A stretch of DNA of 64,000 bases from Streptomyces liliifuscus. Lineage in GTDB: Bacteria; Actinomycetota; Actinomycetes; Streptomycetales; Streptomycetaceae. The DNA lies in NCBI RefSeq assembly GCF_016598615.1, contig NZ_CP066831.1, positions 7,440,001-7,504,000 on the forward strand, given 5' to 3'. This document shows, piece after piece, positions 1 through 8,682 of this stretch. Positions within the stretch are counted from its first letter, which is position 1. Every line of letters starts with the position of its first letter. The position numbers were made by a program, and so were the translations under genes. Below the pieces are notes generated by a model that made no database searches, was not told where the DNA came from, and worked only from the letters and a program-made list of their open reading frames with translations.

Positions 1-438
1 GGCGCGGAAGGCGGCGATGGCGCGAGGCACCAGCGCCGCGTCGGCCGTCGCGAACGCACCGACCCGCAGTCTGCCGCTCGACGCCTCGCGCAGTGACGCC
101 AACTCCCGTGCCGTGTCGCGGAGTCGCTCGGTGACGGCCTCGGCGTGCGGGACGAGCGCCCGCCCCGCCCCCGTCAGCCGAACCCCTCTCGGCAGCCGGT
201 CGAAGAGCGGGGCCCCGCCGAGCGCCGCCTCCAGCGAGGCGACCTGCCGCGACACCGCCGACTGCGTCCAGCCGAGCACCCGCCCCGCCACCGTGAACGA
301 CCCGTGCCGGGCCACCTCCAGGAAGACCCGCAGCCAGACGGTCGAGAGGCCCGGCACGTCGTCCGGGCCGCCGGTCCCCACCCCCACGGCCCCGCCGACC
401 AGGGCGTCGGCGTCGCTTTCGGTATGCGGTGTCTGCAT
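1..438 (-). CDS. LysR-family transcriptional regulator, N-terminal part (cut by window start)
   Basis: The minus strand from ATG at 438 reads without a stop to the window edge, giving 146 residues of a LysR-type regulator. About 30 extra residues precede the helix-turn-helix, where I see WLRVFLEVARHGSFTVAG, then SAVSRQVASLE and LFDRLPRGVRLTGAG, the family pattern at roughly residues 33-90. The linker helix and the start of the effector domain (GRLRVGAF) follow, and the C-terminus lies outside the window. It is divergent from the Rid-family gene, 105 bp away, the usual position for a LysR protein controlling its neighbour. The effector is unknown. Confidence 0.88.
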   Translation of the reverse strand, partial: MQTPHTESDADALVGGAVGVGTGGPDDVPGLSTVWLRVFLEVARHGSFTVAGRVLGWTQSAVSRQVASLEAALGGAPLFDRLPRGVRLTGAGRALVPHAEAVTERLRDTARELASLREASSGRLRVGAFATADAALVPRAIAAFRA

Positions 439-490
439 GGCGGCCATGCTAGACATTCGCTTGTCGCATCGCCCGCCCACACCTAGCGTC

Positions 491-523
491 GAGGACACGT
501 ACAAGGCCGAGGACACGTACAAG
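491..523. repeat. Tandem 15-bp direct repeat in the LysR/Rid intergenic region
   Basis: GAGGACACGTACAAG occurs at 491-505 and 509-523, a period of 18 bp, about 20 bp before the Rid start codon. Two identical half-sites this close to a start and beside a divergent LysR gene could be a regulator binding site. They could equally be a small duplication in the leader. Confidence 0.6.
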
Positions 524-543
524 AAGGACCACCGAAGGAACAC

Positions 544-936
544 GTGAAGATGCAGACGACGCTCGACAACCCGCCCTCCGCCCCGCAGCCCGCCAACGCC
601 TACTACTCCCAGGTCGCCCGGGTCGAACTCGACGGCGGGGGAGTGATGTTGTACCTCTCCGGACAGATCGCCGACGGAGACACCCTGGCCGAACAGTCCC
701 GCGGGGTCTTCGAGACCATCGACGCCCTGCTCAAGGCGCACGGAGCCACCCTCGCCGACGTCATCAACATCCGTACGTATCTGACGGACATCGACAGACT
801 CCACGAATACGGCTCCGTACGACGGGAGTTCCTCACCGGGACCGCCCCCACCAGCATGACCTTCGAGGTGTCCCGCCTCTTCAAGCCGGAGGCCCTCGTC
901 GAGGTGGAGGTCGTCGCCGCCGTCAGCCCCCGCTGA
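544..936 (+). CDS. RidA/YjgF/UK114-family (Rid) protein
   Basis: A 130-residue single-domain Rid protein, the normal family length. The fold signature is present: YLSGQIADGDTLAEQ, INIRTYLTDI and LVEVEVVAAV near the C-terminus. Classical RidA hydrolyses reactive enamines/imines (2-aminoacrylate) using an Arg in a PARS-type motif. Here the equivalent segment is PTSMTFEV, so that Arg is replaced by Ser, which argues for a different Rid subfamily. GTG at 544 is taken as start because AAGGA lies 4 nt upstream; ATG at 550 is an alternative. The 3' end overlaps the convergent TetR gene by 14 bp. Confidence 0.88.
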   Translation: MKMQTTLDNPPSAPQPANAYYSQVARVELDGGGVMLYLSGQIADGDTLAEQSRGVFETIDALLKAHGATLADVINIRTYLTDIDRLHEYGSVRREFLTGTAPTSMTFEVSRLFKPEALVEVEVVAAVSPR

Positions 937-1510
937 CCCCGGGGCCTTCGCCCAGCAGCGTGAGGAAGTCGCGGAACGCCGCCGGCATGTCCACCGACTC
1001 CGGCGCGAGCAGCCACTGGTACTGCAGCCCGTCCATCACCGCGACGAGCAGGGGAGCGGCCCGCTCAGGCGTGAGCCCGCTCGGCAGCCGCTCCCCGTAG
1101 TCGGCCCGCAGCACCTGCGCCATGTTCGCGCGCACCGCCTCGTACCGCTCGGTGAAGAACTCACGGGCCGGGTGCCCCTCCGTGACGCTCTCGCCGAGCA
1201 GCGCCGAGAAGGTCTGCACGATCCCGGGCCGCATCGCGTTGTACTCGACCAGCTGGTCCAGCAGATCGAGCCGCAGCCTGGTGGCGGGCATCGCGTCCCA
1301 CTGGTCGCGCTCCGCCATCACGGCGACGAGCAGCGCCTCCTTGGTGGGGAAGTGGTGCAGCAGCCCCTGCTGGGTGAGCCCGACCCGCTCGGCGACGGCG
1401 GCCAGGCTCGCGCCCCGGTAACCGCGCTCGGCGATCACCTCCAGCGTCGCCCGGAGGATCTCCGCGCGCCGCTCCACGCTCCTGGCCGACCGGGGCGCCT
1501 TGCTCGTCAT
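923..1510 (-). CDS. TetR/AcrR-family transcriptional regulator
   Basis: A 195-residue TetR-family repressor. The N-terminal helix-turn-helix is clear: RRAEILRATLEVIAERGYRGASLAAVAERVGLTQQGLLHHFPTKEALL, about residues 10-58. The C-terminal ligand domain has no recognisable specificity. ATG at 1510 is chosen because the homology begins just after it; an in-frame ATG at 1534 would add eight unlikely residues. It is divergent from the GH3 beta-glucosidase gene with a palindrome between them, so it probably controls that gene and itself. Confidence 0.9.
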   Translation of the reverse strand: MTSKAPRSARSVERRAEILRATLEVIAERGYRGASLAAVAERVGLTQQGLLHHFPTKEALLVAVMAERDQWDAMPATRLRLDLLDQLVEYNAMRPGIVQTFSALLGESVTEGHPAREFFTERYEAVRANMAQVLRADYGERLPSGLTPERAAPLLVAVMDGLQYQWLLAPESVDMPAAFRDFLTLLGEGPGVSGG

Positions 1511-1572
1511 GACGTCACCGTACGACACGGGCACATCCCCCGGCCCACTGAAAGTAACGTACAGATAACTAA

Positions 1573-1590
1573 ACCTACCGATCTACAGGT
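1573..1590. promoter_or_regulatory. Putative TetR operator (palindrome)
   Basis: An 18-bp interrupted palindrome, ACCT-3 nt-GATC-3 nt-AGGT, lies between the divergent TetR and beta-glucosidase genes, 51 bp upstream of the latter. Position and symmetry fit a TetR dimer site. Two GTAAC motifs also flank the area (about 1555 and 1589). Confidence 0.45.
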
Positions 1591-1641
1591 AACGCGTGCA
1601 GGATGGAGGGACGGTACGGACTTCGACGAGGAGGCACCGCC

Positions 1642-4089
1642 ATGGCGGGAACCCAGGGAACCCGGTCCACCCCGGCCGACCAGGCACGCGAGGCCGTGGT
1701 CGAGACCGCGCTCGCGAAACTCGACCTGGACGCGAAGACGCGGCTGCTCGCCGGACAGGACATGTGGTCCCTGCCCGCCCTGCCGGAGATCGGCCTGAAG
1801 TCGCTGGTCATGTCCGACGGTCCGATAGGGGTACGGGGCGTGCGCTGGACCGCCGACGACCCGTCCATCGCCCTGCCGTCCCCGACCGCGCTCGCCGCCA
1901 CCTGGGACCCCGCCCTGGCCCGCCGCGCCGGCACCCTCCTCGCCCAGGAGGCCCGCCGCAAGGGCGTCCACGTCCTGCTCGCCCCCACGGTCAACCTGCA
2001 CCGATCACCGCTCGGCGGCCGTCACTTCGAGGCGTACAGCGAGGATCCGTATCTCACCGGGCGGATCGGCTCCGGGTACGTGACCGGCGTCCAGGAGGGT
2101 GGCGTCGGCACCACCGTCAAGCACTTCGTCGCCAACGACGCCGAGACCGACCGCTTCACCGTGAACAACGTGGTCTCCCGACGCGCCCTGCGCGAGCTCT
2201 ACCTGGCCCCCTTCGAGGCGATCGTCGAGAACGCCCACCCCTGGGGCATCATGACCGCCTACAACTCGGTCAACGGCACGACGATGACCGAGCACCGCTA
2301 CCTGGTCGACGAGATCCTGCGCGGCGAGTGGGGCTTCGACGGCTTCAACGTCTCCGACTGGATGGCCGCCCGCTCCACCGTCGACGCCGTCGAGGGCGGC
2401 CTGGACGTCGCGATGCCGGGACCCACCACCGTGTACGGCGAGAAACTCGCCGTCGCCGTCCGCGCCGGAGAGGTGGCGGAGACCAAGGTCGACGAAGCCG
2501 TACGCAACGTGCTGCGCCTGGCCGCCCGCGTCGGCATCCTGGACGGCGCCGAACCGGTGGTCACCGACTTCCCGGCGGAGGTCGACGGAGAGTCGCTGGC
2601 CCGTGAGATCGCCCGCCGCGCCTTCGTGCTCGTACGCAACGAAGGCGCCCTCCCGATCCCCGAGGGCCGGTCGGTCGCCCTCATCGGCGCCGCCGCCCGC
2701 GACGCCCGGGTCCTCGGCGGCGGCTCCGCCGTCGTGTTCCCCGCCCGGGTCGTCTCCCCGCTCGACGGCCTCACCGCCGCACTGCCCGAGGGCACGCTGA
2801 CGTACGCGGTCGGCGCCGACCCGAACGAGGAACTCGCCGCCGCCGACAAGGGATTCGAACTGCGAGCGGTCTGCCGCGACTCCGCAGGCACCGTCGTCGG
2901 CACGGGCTCCGCACCGAGCGGTCACCTCCAGTGGATGGGCGACGACCTGCCCGACGGAGTCACCCACGACAACCTCCACAGCGTCGAACTCACCGGCACC
3001 TTCACCCCGCGCGAGAGCGGCCCGCACACCTTCGGCATCAAGGGACTCGGCGCCTTCACGCTCACGGTCGACGGCACGACGTACTTCGACGAGGTCCAAC
3101 GGGCGGAGAAGGACGACCCGTTCGTGACGTTCTTCGGCGCTCCGGTCGAGCGGGCCACGGTGGACCTGACCGCCGGTGACACCTACGAGGTCTCACTGCG
3201 CCATGTCGTCTCCGTCCCCGAGAACGTCCCCATGAAGGTCGTCGCCTTCACGCTCACCCACAAGGAGCCCCAGCGCGACCCGGACGAACTGATCGCCGAA
3301 GCCGTCGAGGCCGCCCGCGCCGCCGACACCGCGGTCGTCGTGGTCGCCACCACCGAACGCGTCGAGTCCGAGGGCTTCGACCGCAAGGACCTCCGACTCC
3401 CCGGCCGCCAGGACGAGTTGGTCCACGCGATCGCCGCCGCCAACCCCAACACCGTCGTGATCGTCAACTCCGGCTCCCCGGTGGAACTCCCGTGGCGCGA
3501 CGACGTGTCCGCCGTACTCCTCAGCTGGTTCCCGGGCCAGGAGGGCGGCGCCGCCCTAGCCGACGTCCTCACCGGCACCCACGAGCCCGGCGGCCGCCTC
3601 CCCACCACCTGGGGCTCCTTCACCGACGCCCCGGTCACCCGGGTCACCCCCACCGACGGCGAACTCCCCTACACCGAGGACGTGTTCATCGGCTACCGGG
3701 CCTGGGAGAAGGAGGGCCGCACCCCGACCTACCCCTTCGGCCACGGCCTCGGCTACACGGACTGGACGTACGACTCCATCGACGTGACGGGCACAACGGT
3801 CACGGTCCGCATCACCAACTCCGGCACCCGCGAGGGCCGAGAGACCGTCCAGATCTACCTGGCTCCCACAGAGCCCGACACCACCCGCCCGACGCGTTGG
3901 CTGGCAGGCTTCGCAACGGCGGAGGCACTCCCGGGCGAAGCAGCCACAGTCACCGTCGAACTCCCCACCCGAGCCTTCGAGACCTGGGACGAGAAGACCA
4001 ACGCCTGGACACCGAGGAGGGGTTCATACGAGATCGAGGCGTCCCACTCGATCACCGACTGCAGGCTGAGGGCGAGCATTGAAGTCTGA
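1642..4089 (+). CDS. Glycoside hydrolase family 3 beta-glucosidase with PA14 insert
   Basis: An 815-residue GH3 enzyme that would cleave beta-glucosides from their non-reducing ends. Order of parts: TIM-barrel domain with KHFVAND (160-166) and the nucleophile motif GFNVSDW (Asp 239); second alpha/beta domain; an inserted PA14-like domain at about 405-535; a C-terminal fibronectin-III-like domain from about 725. There is no signal peptide, so a cytoplasmic enzyme acting on imported glycosides is likely. Start ATG 1642 has GAGGAGG just upstream; an earlier in-frame ATG at 1603 lacks this. It is divergent from a TetR gene that probably regulates it. Confidence 0.93.
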   Translation: MAGTQGTRSTPADQAREAVVETALAKLDLDAKTRLLAGQDMWSLPALPEIGLKSLVMSDGPIGVRGVRWTADDPSIALPSPTALAATWDPALARRAGTLLAQEARRKGVHVLLAPTVNLHRSPLGGRHFEAYSEDPYLTGRIGSGYVTGVQEGGVGTTVKHFVANDAETDRFTVNNVVSRRALRELYLAPFEAIVENAHPWGIMTAYNSVNGTTMTEHRYLVDEILRGEWGFDGFNVSDWMAARSTVDAVEGGLDVAMPGPTTVYGEKLAVAVRAGEVAETKVDEAVRNVLRLAARVGILDGAEPVVTDFPAEVDGESLAREIARRAFVLVRNEGALPIPEGRSVALIGAAARDARVLGGGSAVVFPARVVSPLDGLTAALPEGTLTYAVGADPNEELAAADKGFELRAVCRDSAGTVVGTGSAPSGHLQWMGDDLPDGVTHDNLHSVELTGTFTPRESGPHTFGIKGLGAFTLTVDGTTYFDEVQRAEKDDPFVTFFGAPVERATVDLTAGDTYEVSLRHVVSVPENVPMKVVAFTLTHKEPQRDPDELIAEAVEAARAADTAVVVVATTERVESEGFDRKDLRLPGRQDELVHAIAAANPNTVVIVNSGSPVELPWRDDVSAVLLSWFPGQEGGAALADVLTGTHEPGGRLPTTWGSFTDAPVTRVTPTDGELPYTEDVFIGYRAWEKEGRTPTYPFGHGLGYTDWTYDSIDVTGTTVTVRITNSGTREGRETVQIYLAPTEPDTTRPTRWLAGFATAEALPGEAATVTVELPTRAFETWDEKTNAWTPRRGSYEIEASHSITDCRLRASIEV

Positions 4090-4131
4090 CCCGCACTTTG
4101 GGCTTTTGGTCTTTTGCGCTTTTGGTCTTTA

Positions 4132-4150
4132 GGGGCGCGGGGAACTGCGC
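4132..4150 (+). repeat. Dispersed 19-bp repeat, copy 1
   Basis: Exact GGGGCGCGGGGAACTGCGC followed by GACCAGCC and an ACCCGCAGC-like tail, between the 3' ends of the convergent beta-glucosidase and SGNH genes. It is preceded by three TTTTGG/TCTTT-type T-rich repeats (4098-4130). Confidence 0.95.
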
Positions 4151-4194
4151 GACCAGCCACAACGAACCCGCAGCTCAAAACGGCGCCCCACCCC

Positions 4195-5109
4195 TCACGC
4201 AGGAGGCGTACGCGAGGTCACAGCCGCGTACGCCATCTCAGCAAGCCGGGCCTGCCCGTTCTTGCTGGGATGGAACCAGTCCCAGTGACTCAACTGCTTC
4301 GTACCGAACCGATACTCGAACACCGCCCCACCATCGAACCGGCACCGCTCGTCCTTCGCGCACACTTCCCGCAACACCGAGTTGTACGACTCCACCCGAT
4401 CCTGCACGGTGTCCCGCCGCAACGTCGCAGCCGAGTCCAACGCGTCGGCGTCACCCAGCATCGACGGGCAGATCCCGAGCTTCCAGATCTGCTTGCTCAG
4501 CTGGTTGGTCCGCCCCTCCGACCACAACCGCTTCAGATCGGGCACGCTGGACACGTACACCTGCGTCTTCGGCAGAGCCTCCCGCAGTGTGGTCAGCGCG
4601 TCCTGGAACTGGGTGCGGAACTCCGCCACCGAGGTCATCGCGGACACCGACGAACGGCAGGCGTCGTTCGCGCCGGCCATCACCGTGACCAGCTCGGGCT
4701 TCTTCGTCGCGGCCTGGGCCATCTGGCCGGGCAGATCGGTCATGCGGGAGCCGGTCTGCGCGTAGTTCCAGCTGCGCTGGGCGGCACCGGCCGGGCCGAG
4801 GAGCCGTACCGCGAGGCTGTTCACCTTCAAGTCGGTGCCGGTCGCCCACGAGACCTCGGGGCAGTCGGACAGTACCGAGCAGGCGTCGAAGCCGCGGGTG
4901 ATGGAGTCGCCGACGGCGGCCAGTGAGCGGGGGCTGCTGTCCCAGGCGGGAGTGGGTTTCGGGGACGGTTTCGCGGCCCGCGCGGAGGTGCCGGAGGGCC
5001 CCGGGGAGTTGCCGCCACTGGCGTCGCATCCGGCCAGTCCCGCGACACCCAGCAGAGCCGCCACCGCGGCCGCGGCGACACCTCGTGAACCGTGACCACG
5101 CTTCCGCAT
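4195..5109 (-). CDS. Secreted SGNH/GDSL-family hydrolase lipoprotein
   Basis: A 304-residue lipoprotein. The N-terminus has a basic region, a hydrophobic stretch and the lipobox LAGC (Cys 28), followed by a Ser/Pro/Lys linker. The SGNH catalytic blocks are all visible: GDSI (Ser 69), Gly in the second block (NYAQTGS), GAND (Asn 148) and DWFH (Asp 277, His 280). It should be an extracellular, membrane-anchored esterase or lipase; the substrate is unknown. ATG 5109 begins exactly at the signal peptide. Four extra Cys residues in the mature part could form disulphides. It faces the DUF3145 gene divergently. Confidence 0.9.
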   Translation of the reverse strand: MRKRGHGSRGVAAAAVAALLGVAGLAGCDASGGNSPGPSGTSARAAKPSPKPTPAWDSSPRSLAAVGDSITRGFDACSVLSDCPEVSWATGTDLKVNSLAVRLLGPAGAAQRSWNYAQTGSRMTDLPGQMAQAATKKPELVTVMAGANDACRSSVSAMTSVAEFRTQFQDALTTLREALPKTQVYVSSVPDLKRLWSEGRTNQLSKQIWKLGICPSMLGDADALDSAATLRRDTVQDRVESYNSVLREVCAKDERCRFDGGAVFEYRFGTKQLSHWDWFHPSKNGQARLAEMAYAAVTSRTPPA

Positions 5110-5306
5110 TCCCAGTTCCCCTCGTTCGTCACGCAACGGCGGCCCGCCCAGGAGCGTCCCCCTGGGTGAAACCTCCGTGTTTCCGGGCGCTGGGACCGAC
5201 GGTACGTCACACTCCTTGCGCCGCCGCACGGTAGCCTCGCCACGTGGCTGCCCAGCCACTGACGTTCCGCCAAAGTGCAAGATGCCCGCTCTGTCCGGAG
5301 GTCCCA

Positions 5307-5801
5307 GTGACGACACGTGGAGTTCTCTACGTGCACTCCGCGCCGCGTGCGCTGTGCCCGCACGTCGAATGGGCAGTCGCGGGTGTGCTCGGCACACGGG
5401 TCAGCCTCGACTGGATCCGGCAGCCCGCGTCACCCGGCACCTGGAGATCCGAGTTCTCCTGGAAGGGCGAGGTCGGCACGGCCTCCAAGCTCGCCTCGGC
5501 GCTGCGCGGCTGGCAGATGCTGCGCTTCGAGGTCACCGCCGAACCGTGCGCCACCGCCGAGGGAGAGCGCTACAGCTGCACCCCTGAGCTGGGCATCTTC
5601 CACGCCGTGACCGGCATCCACGGCGACATCCTGATCCCCGAGGACCGCCTGCGCGCCGCCCTGGTCCGCTCCCAGCAGGGCGAAACGCAACTGGAGTCCG
5701 AACTCACCAAGCTCCTCGGCAAGCCCTGGGACGACGAACTGGAGCCCTTCCGCTACGCGGGCGAGGGCGCCCCGGTCCGCTGGCTCCACCAGGTGGTCTG
5801 A
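5307..5801 (+). CDS. DUF3145 family protein
   Basis: A 164-residue protein beginning MTTRGVLYVHSAPRALCPHVEWA, which I recognise as the DUF3145 family, conserved in actinobacteria and without known function. The GTG at 5307 is preceded by GGAGG and starts at the conserved N-terminus; an in-frame upstream ATG at 5244 adds non-conserved sequence. It lies beside the fab operon, convergent with fabF. No membrane segments or catalytic motif are evident. Confidence 0.85.
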   Translation: MTTRGVLYVHSAPRALCPHVEWAVAGVLGTRVSLDWIRQPASPGTWRSEFSWKGEVGTASKLASALRGWQMLRFEVTAEPCATAEGERYSCTPELGIFHAVTGIHGDILIPEDRLRAALVRSQQGETQLESELTKLLGKPWDDELEPFRYAGEGAPVRWLHQVV

Positions 5802-5826
5802 GACCTTCGGACGGGCGCGCCCGTAA

Positions 5827-5845
5827 GGGGCGCGGGGAACTGCGC
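5827..5845 (+). repeat. Dispersed 19-bp repeat, copy 2
   Basis: Exact core GGGGCGCGGGGAACTGCGC with the GACAAGCCCCCACCGG tail and a CCGACAACC ending, between the convergent DUF3145 and fabF genes. Confidence 0.95.
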
Positions 5846-5888
5846 GACAAGCCCCCACCGGCGCGCGGCCGACAACCAACGAACGACA

Positions 5889-5925
5889 AGTGGCCCGGGT
5901 TCCTCAAGGAGGAGCCCGGGCCACT
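5889..5925. terminator. Hairpin terminator at the end of the fab operon
   Basis: AGTGGCCCGGG (5889-5899) pairs perfectly with CCCGGGCCACT (5915-5925), an 11-bp stem with a 15-nt loop that can pair further. It lies 26 bp past the fabF stop. There is no long T run, as is common for Streptomyces terminators, and it could serve both convergent transcripts. Confidence 0.7.
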
Positions 5926-5951
5926 CACCGTAGGCACAAATACGGCCGAAA

Positions 5952-7223
5952 TCAGACCGTACGGAACGCCAGAACCACGTTGTGCCCACCGAACCCGAAC
6001 GAGTCGTTCAGCGCGGCGATCCGCCCCTCGACGGGCAACTTCCGAGCCTCACCGCGAACGATGTCGGCGGCGGCCTCCGCCTCGGGGTCGAGGTTGTCGA
6101 CGTTGATGGTCGGCGGTGCGATCCGGTGGTACAGCGCGAGCACCGTGGCGACGGACTCGACACCACCCGCGCCACCCAGCAGATGCCCGGTCATGGACTT
6201 CGTACCGGAGACCGCGAAGTGGTCGGTGTCGTCGCCGAAGACCTTGCGCAGCGCCTTCAGCTCGGCCACGTCACCGGCCGGCGTGGAGGTCGCGTGCGCG
6301 TTGACGTGCACGATCTCCGCCGGGTTCAGGTCCGTGTTGTCCAGCAGGTTCTGCAGGGCGTGGGCGATGCCCCGCCCTTCCGGCTCCGGCTGCACGATGT
6401 CGTGGCCGTCGGCCGAGATGCCCTGGCCGACCGCCTCCGCGTACACGCGGGCACCGCGCTTGGCGGCGTGCTCGGCCGACTCCAGGACGATGACACCCGC
6501 GCCCTCGCCGAGGACGAAGCCGTCCCGGCCGAGGTCGTAGGGACGCGAGGCGCCCTGCGGGTCGTCGTTGTTCTTGGACATCGCCATCATGTTGCCGAAG
6601 GCGGCGATGGGCAGCGGGTGGATCGCCGCCTCCGTACCACCGGCGACGACGACGTCGGCGCGGCCGGTGCGGATCATCTCGATGGCGTAGCCGATGGCCT
6701 CGGCGCCCGACGCGCAGGCGGAGACCGGGGTGTGCACACCGGCGCGGGCGCCGACGAGCAGACCCACGTTGGCCGAGGGGCCGTTCGGCATCAGCATGGG
6801 GACGGTGTGCGGGGAGACGCGGCGTACGCCCTTCTCCTTCAGCACGTCGTACTGGTCGAGCAGGGTCGTGACGCCACCGATGCCGGAGGCGATGACCGCG
6901 CCCAGACGGTCGGGGTCGACCGCCGCGTCCTCGCCGGCCTTGTCGGTGTAACCGGCGTCCGCCCAGGCCTCCTTGGCCGCGATCAGCGCGAACTGCGCCG
7001 AGCGGTCGAGGCGGCGGGCCTGCGGGCGCGGAATGACCTCGCCCGGCTCCACGGCGATCTGTGCCGCGATACGGACCGCCTGGTCGGCGGCCCAGTCCTG
7101 CTCCAGAGGGCCGACGCCGGAACGTCCGGCGACCAGGCCCTCCCAGGTAGAGGCTGCGTCGCCACCCAGCGGTGTGGTTGCGCCGATACCGGTGACGACC
7201 ACGGTGCGATTGGTCGGGCTCAC
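5952..7223 (-). CDS. fabF: Beta-ketoacyl-ACP synthase II
   Basis: A 423-residue KAS II, the elongating condensing enzyme of type II fatty acid synthesis. The Cys-His-His triad is present: Cys 170 in VSACASGAEA, His 310 in VNAHATSTPAGD and His 347 in MTGHLLGGAGG. The N-terminal VVVTGIGATTPLG is typical. It condenses malonyl-ACP with growing acyl-ACP. It is last in the fabD-fabH-acpP-fabF operon, 85 bp after acpP. Start ATG 7223 fits the family length. Confidence 0.97.
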   Translation of the reverse strand: MSPTNRTVVVTGIGATTPLGGDAASTWEGLVAGRSGVGPLEQDWAADQAVRIAAQIAVEPGEVIPRPQARRLDRSAQFALIAAKEAWADAGYTDKAGEDAAVDPDRLGAVIASGIGGVTTLLDQYDVLKEKGVRRVSPHTVPMLMPNGPSANVGLLVGARAGVHTPVSACASGAEAIGYAIEMIRTGRADVVVAGGTEAAIHPLPIAAFGNMMAMSKNNDDPQGASRPYDLGRDGFVLGEGAGVIVLESAEHAAKRGARVYAEAVGQGISADGHDIVQPEPEGRGIAHALQNLLDNTDLNPAEIVHVNAHATSTPAGDVAELKALRKVFGDDTDHFAVSGTKSMTGHLLGGAGGVESVATVLALYHRIAPPTINVDNLDPEAEAAADIVRGEARKLPVEGRIAALNDSFGFGGHNVVLAFRTV

Positions 7224-7308
7224 GGGAATTCTTTCTCCAACGGATACGAGGATTCAGCGGCGCCACCGCCGGGTGGCGGGGCTAGCAGCGTCTGGGCTGG
7301 GGGTTGGC

Positions 7309-7557
7309 TCAGCCCTGGTGCTTGAGGATGTACTCGGTCGCGTCGCCGACCGTCTTGAGGTTCTTGACGTCGTCGTCGGGGATCTTGACGTCGAAGCGCT
7401 CTTCGGCGGCGACGACGACCTCGACCATGGACAGCGAGTCGACGTCCAGGTCGTCGGTGAAGGACTTCTCCAGCTGGACGTCCTCGACCGGGATGCCGGC
7501 GATCTCGTTCACGATGTCGGCGAGACCGGCGACGATCTCTTCCTGAGTGGCGGCCAT
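7309..7557 (-). CDS. acpP: Acyl carrier protein
   Basis: An 82-residue acidic ACP that carries fatty acyl chains as thioesters. The phosphopantetheine attachment motif DLDVDSLSMVE places the modified Ser at 41. Its position between fabH and fabF in the fatty acid operon makes it the primary-metabolism ACP rather than a polyketide one. It is 71 bp downstream of fabH with a GGAGCG-type ribosome site. Confidence 0.97.
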   Translation of the reverse strand: MAATQEEIVAGLADIVNEIAGIPVEDVQLEKSFTDDLDVDSLSMVEVVVAAEERFDVKIPDDDVKNLKTVGDATEYILKHQG

Positions 7558-7628
7558 GTCAGGCGCTCCTTCTTGTGTATCCAGAGGGTGTGGCGGTACT
7601 CCCGCCCGGAAGGATCCGGGCGGTGTGC

Positions 7629-8660
7629 CTAGGGGAGGGTAACGACCGTCGCGGCGTACACGAGACCCGCCCCGAAGCCGATGACGAGCGCGGTGTCGCC
7701 GCTCTTCGCCTCGCCGGTCGCCAGGAGCCGCTCCATCGCGAGCGGGATCGAGGCGGCCGAGGTGTTACCGGTGGTGCGCACATCACGGGCGACCGTGACG
7801 TGTTCCGGCAGCTTGAGAGTCTTCACCATCGAGTCGATGATCCGCTCGTTGGCCTGGTGGGGAATGAAGACGTCCAAGTCGTCCGCAGTGAGTCCGGCGG
7901 CGTCCAGCGCCTCCTTGGCGACCTTCGCCATCTCGAACACGGCCCAGCGGAACACCGCCTGGCCCTCCTGCGTGATCGCGGGGAACTTGACCTCGCCCTT
8001 GGAGTCCAGGGGCAGCTGGGACACGTCGCCGATCCGGAAACGGTCCCAGGGGATGGTCTGCTTGATCGTGTGGGACTTGTCGCCCTCGGAACCCCACACG
8101 GTGGGGCCGATGTGCGGCTCCTGGGAGGGGCCGACGACGACCGCGCCCGCGCCGTCACCGAACAGGAAGGCCGTCGCGCGGTCCTCCAGGTCGGTCAGGT
8201 CGGAGAGCCGCTCGACGCCGATGACAAGCACGTACTCCGCGGAGCCCTCGACGACCATGCCCTTGGCGAGGGTCAGTCCGTAGCCGAAGCCGGCGCAGCC
8301 CGCCGAGATGTCGAAGGCCGCGGCCTTCGCCGTGCCGAGCTTGTCGGCGATCTCGGTGGCGACGGCCGGGGTCTGGCTGAAGTGCGAGACGGTCGAGACG
8401 ACCACGGCGCCGATCTGCTCGGCGCTGATCCCGGCGTCGGCGATCGCCTTGCCGGACGCCTCGATCGACATGGCGGCGACGGTCTCCTCGTCGTTCGCCC
8501 AGTGCCGGGTCTCGATGCCGGAGCGCGAGCGGATCCACTCGTCGGACGAGTCGATCGTTTCGAGGATCACCTCGTTCGGCACGACACGGACCGGGCGGTA
8601 GCCACCGACACCGAGGATGCGCGCGTACGGGGCGCCCTTGCTGGGCTTGATCTTCGACAT
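7629..8660 (-). CDS. fabH: Beta-ketoacyl-ACP synthase III
   Basis: A 343-residue KAS III, which starts fatty acid synthesis by condensing acyl-CoA with malonyl-ACP; in Streptomyces it typically accepts branched starters. The catalytic triad is visible: Cys 122 in SAGCAGFGYG, His 268 in IPHQANERI and Asn 299 in TTGNTSAAS. It is 22 bp from fabD and followed by acpP in one operon. The start ATG 8660 gives MSKIKPSKGAPYARILGVGGYRP, normal for actinobacterial FabH. Confidence 0.97.
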   Translation of the reverse strand: MSKIKPSKGAPYARILGVGGYRPVRVVPNEVILETIDSSDEWIRSRSGIETRHWANDEETVAAMSIEASGKAIADAGISAEQIGAVVVSTVSHFSQTPAVATEIADKLGTAKAAAFDISAGCAGFGYGLTLAKGMVVEGSAEYVLVIGVERLSDLTDLEDRATAFLFGDGAGAVVVGPSQEPHIGPTVWGSEGDKSHTIKQTIPWDRFRIGDVSQLPLDSKGEVKFPAITQEGQAVFRWAVFEMAKVAKEALDAAGLTADDLDVFIPHQANERIIDSMVKTLKLPEHVTVARDVRTTGNTSAASIPLAMERLLATGEAKSGDTALVIGFGAGLVYAATVVTLP

Positions 8661-8682
8661 GCTCTGTCGGCTCCTTACGCGC

